A stretch of DNA of 6,255 bases from positions 33,398-39,652 of the forward strand of contig PLXT01000051.1 in NCBI GenBank assembly GCA_003151535.1, given 5' to 3'. Of the stretch, positions 5,988 to 6,255 are shown one piece after another. A program made the position numbers and the translations under genes. This DNA comes from Methanobacterium sp. Its GTDB lineage: Archaea; Methanobacteriota; Methanobacteria; Methanobacteriales; Methanobacteriaceae. Every line of letters starts with the position of its first letter. Positions within the stretch are counted from its first letter, which is position 1. The notes beneath the pieces are model-generated. The model ran no database searches, was not told the origin of the DNA, and worked only from the letters and a program-made list of their open reading frames with translations.

Positions 5988-6255
5988 TTAAGCTTTAAAT
6001 CTTCTGAAAAGATCAAAACCTGCTTTAAACAGAACCAATGCAGGAATTATTTCTATTCTTCCCAACCACATACCTATAATAAGTAATATTTCTGGAATTG
6101 AATGCATAGTTGGAGAGGTTATACCAACAGAAAGTCCAACATTACCCTGAGCTGATGTAATCTCAAAGAGAGAATCTACTCCTCCATAACCATAGGCCAC
6201 GAACACTAACCATGTAATGAAAATTATAAATAAGAGAATTTCTATTAACCTCATT
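5988..6255 (-). CDS. trkH: TrkH potassium channel subunit, C-terminal part only
   Basis: The visible 89 codons including the stop are the C-terminus of a TrkH/KtrB membrane protein. A hydrophobic helix (about residues 3-22 from the visible Met) is followed by the fourth pore loop and filter, TSAQGNVGLSVG, in which N-V-G-L matches the family's filter glycine. A further helix contains MWLGRIEIIPALVLF, the conserved MxxGRxE-type ending. The frame runs past the window edge, so the Met coded at 6254-6252 is internal and not the start; full TrkH proteins are about 450-500 residues. Together with TrkA it forms a cation-driven potassium uptake system. Confidence 0.9.
   Translation of the reverse strand, partial: MRLIEILLFIIFITWLVFVAYGYGGVDSLFEITSAQGNVGLSVGITSPTMHSIPEILLIIGMWLGRIEIIPALVLFKAGFDLFRRFKA

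Overview
The window is AT-rich chromosomal DNA, roughly one third G+C by eye, and looks archaeal, most likely a methanogen of the Methanobacteriales. The evidence is: both tRNA genes lack an encoded CCA; tRNA-Trp carries an archaeal intron at position 37/38 with a bulge-helix-bulge fold and box C/D sRNA motifs; both tRNAs have a TTTAAATA TATA box 36-37 nt before the mature 5' end; GGTGA/GGAG ribosome sites precede GTG, TTG and ATG starts; and the potassium uptake proteins are small single-domain-pair forms. The genus is an inference.

Left part (1-1570): the 5' part of an IS1182-type insertion sequence on the minus strand. Its transposase is open from the ATG at 1430 to the window edge (476 codons, no stop), with the catalytic D, D and E all visible. 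The likely element end is near 1570, at a GAGGCTGACCC terminus next to a 10-bp palindrome.

Centre (1571-3979, plus strand): a promoter region with an 8-bp inverted repeat, then a RibD C-terminal-type reductase whose start codon is ambiguous (GTG, or possibly ATA). It is followed by a ProC-like pyrroline-5-carboxylate reductase with altered signature motifs, and a small secreted, glycosylation-rich protein resembling the DUF3221 family.

RNA genes (4095-4419): a T9 tract, tRNA-Cys(GCA), and intron-containing tRNA-Trp(CCA). The 69-nt Trp intron reads as a box C/D guide RNA. By the box D + 5 rule its D guide points at C34 of its own pre-tRNA. The second (D') guide is a perfect palindrome with no match to position 39.

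Right part (4535-6255): a complete metallo-beta-lactamase-fold hydrolase on the plus strand converges on trkA, which is on the minus strand downstream of a partial trkH. TrkH (membrane channel subunit) and TrkA (NAD-binding regulatory subunit) form a potassium uptake system. trkA also seems to have its own TATA box in the 119-nt gap. The remaining genes look like ordinary housekeeping or accessory genes in separate short transcription units; I see no defence system, CRISPR array or biosynthetic cluster.
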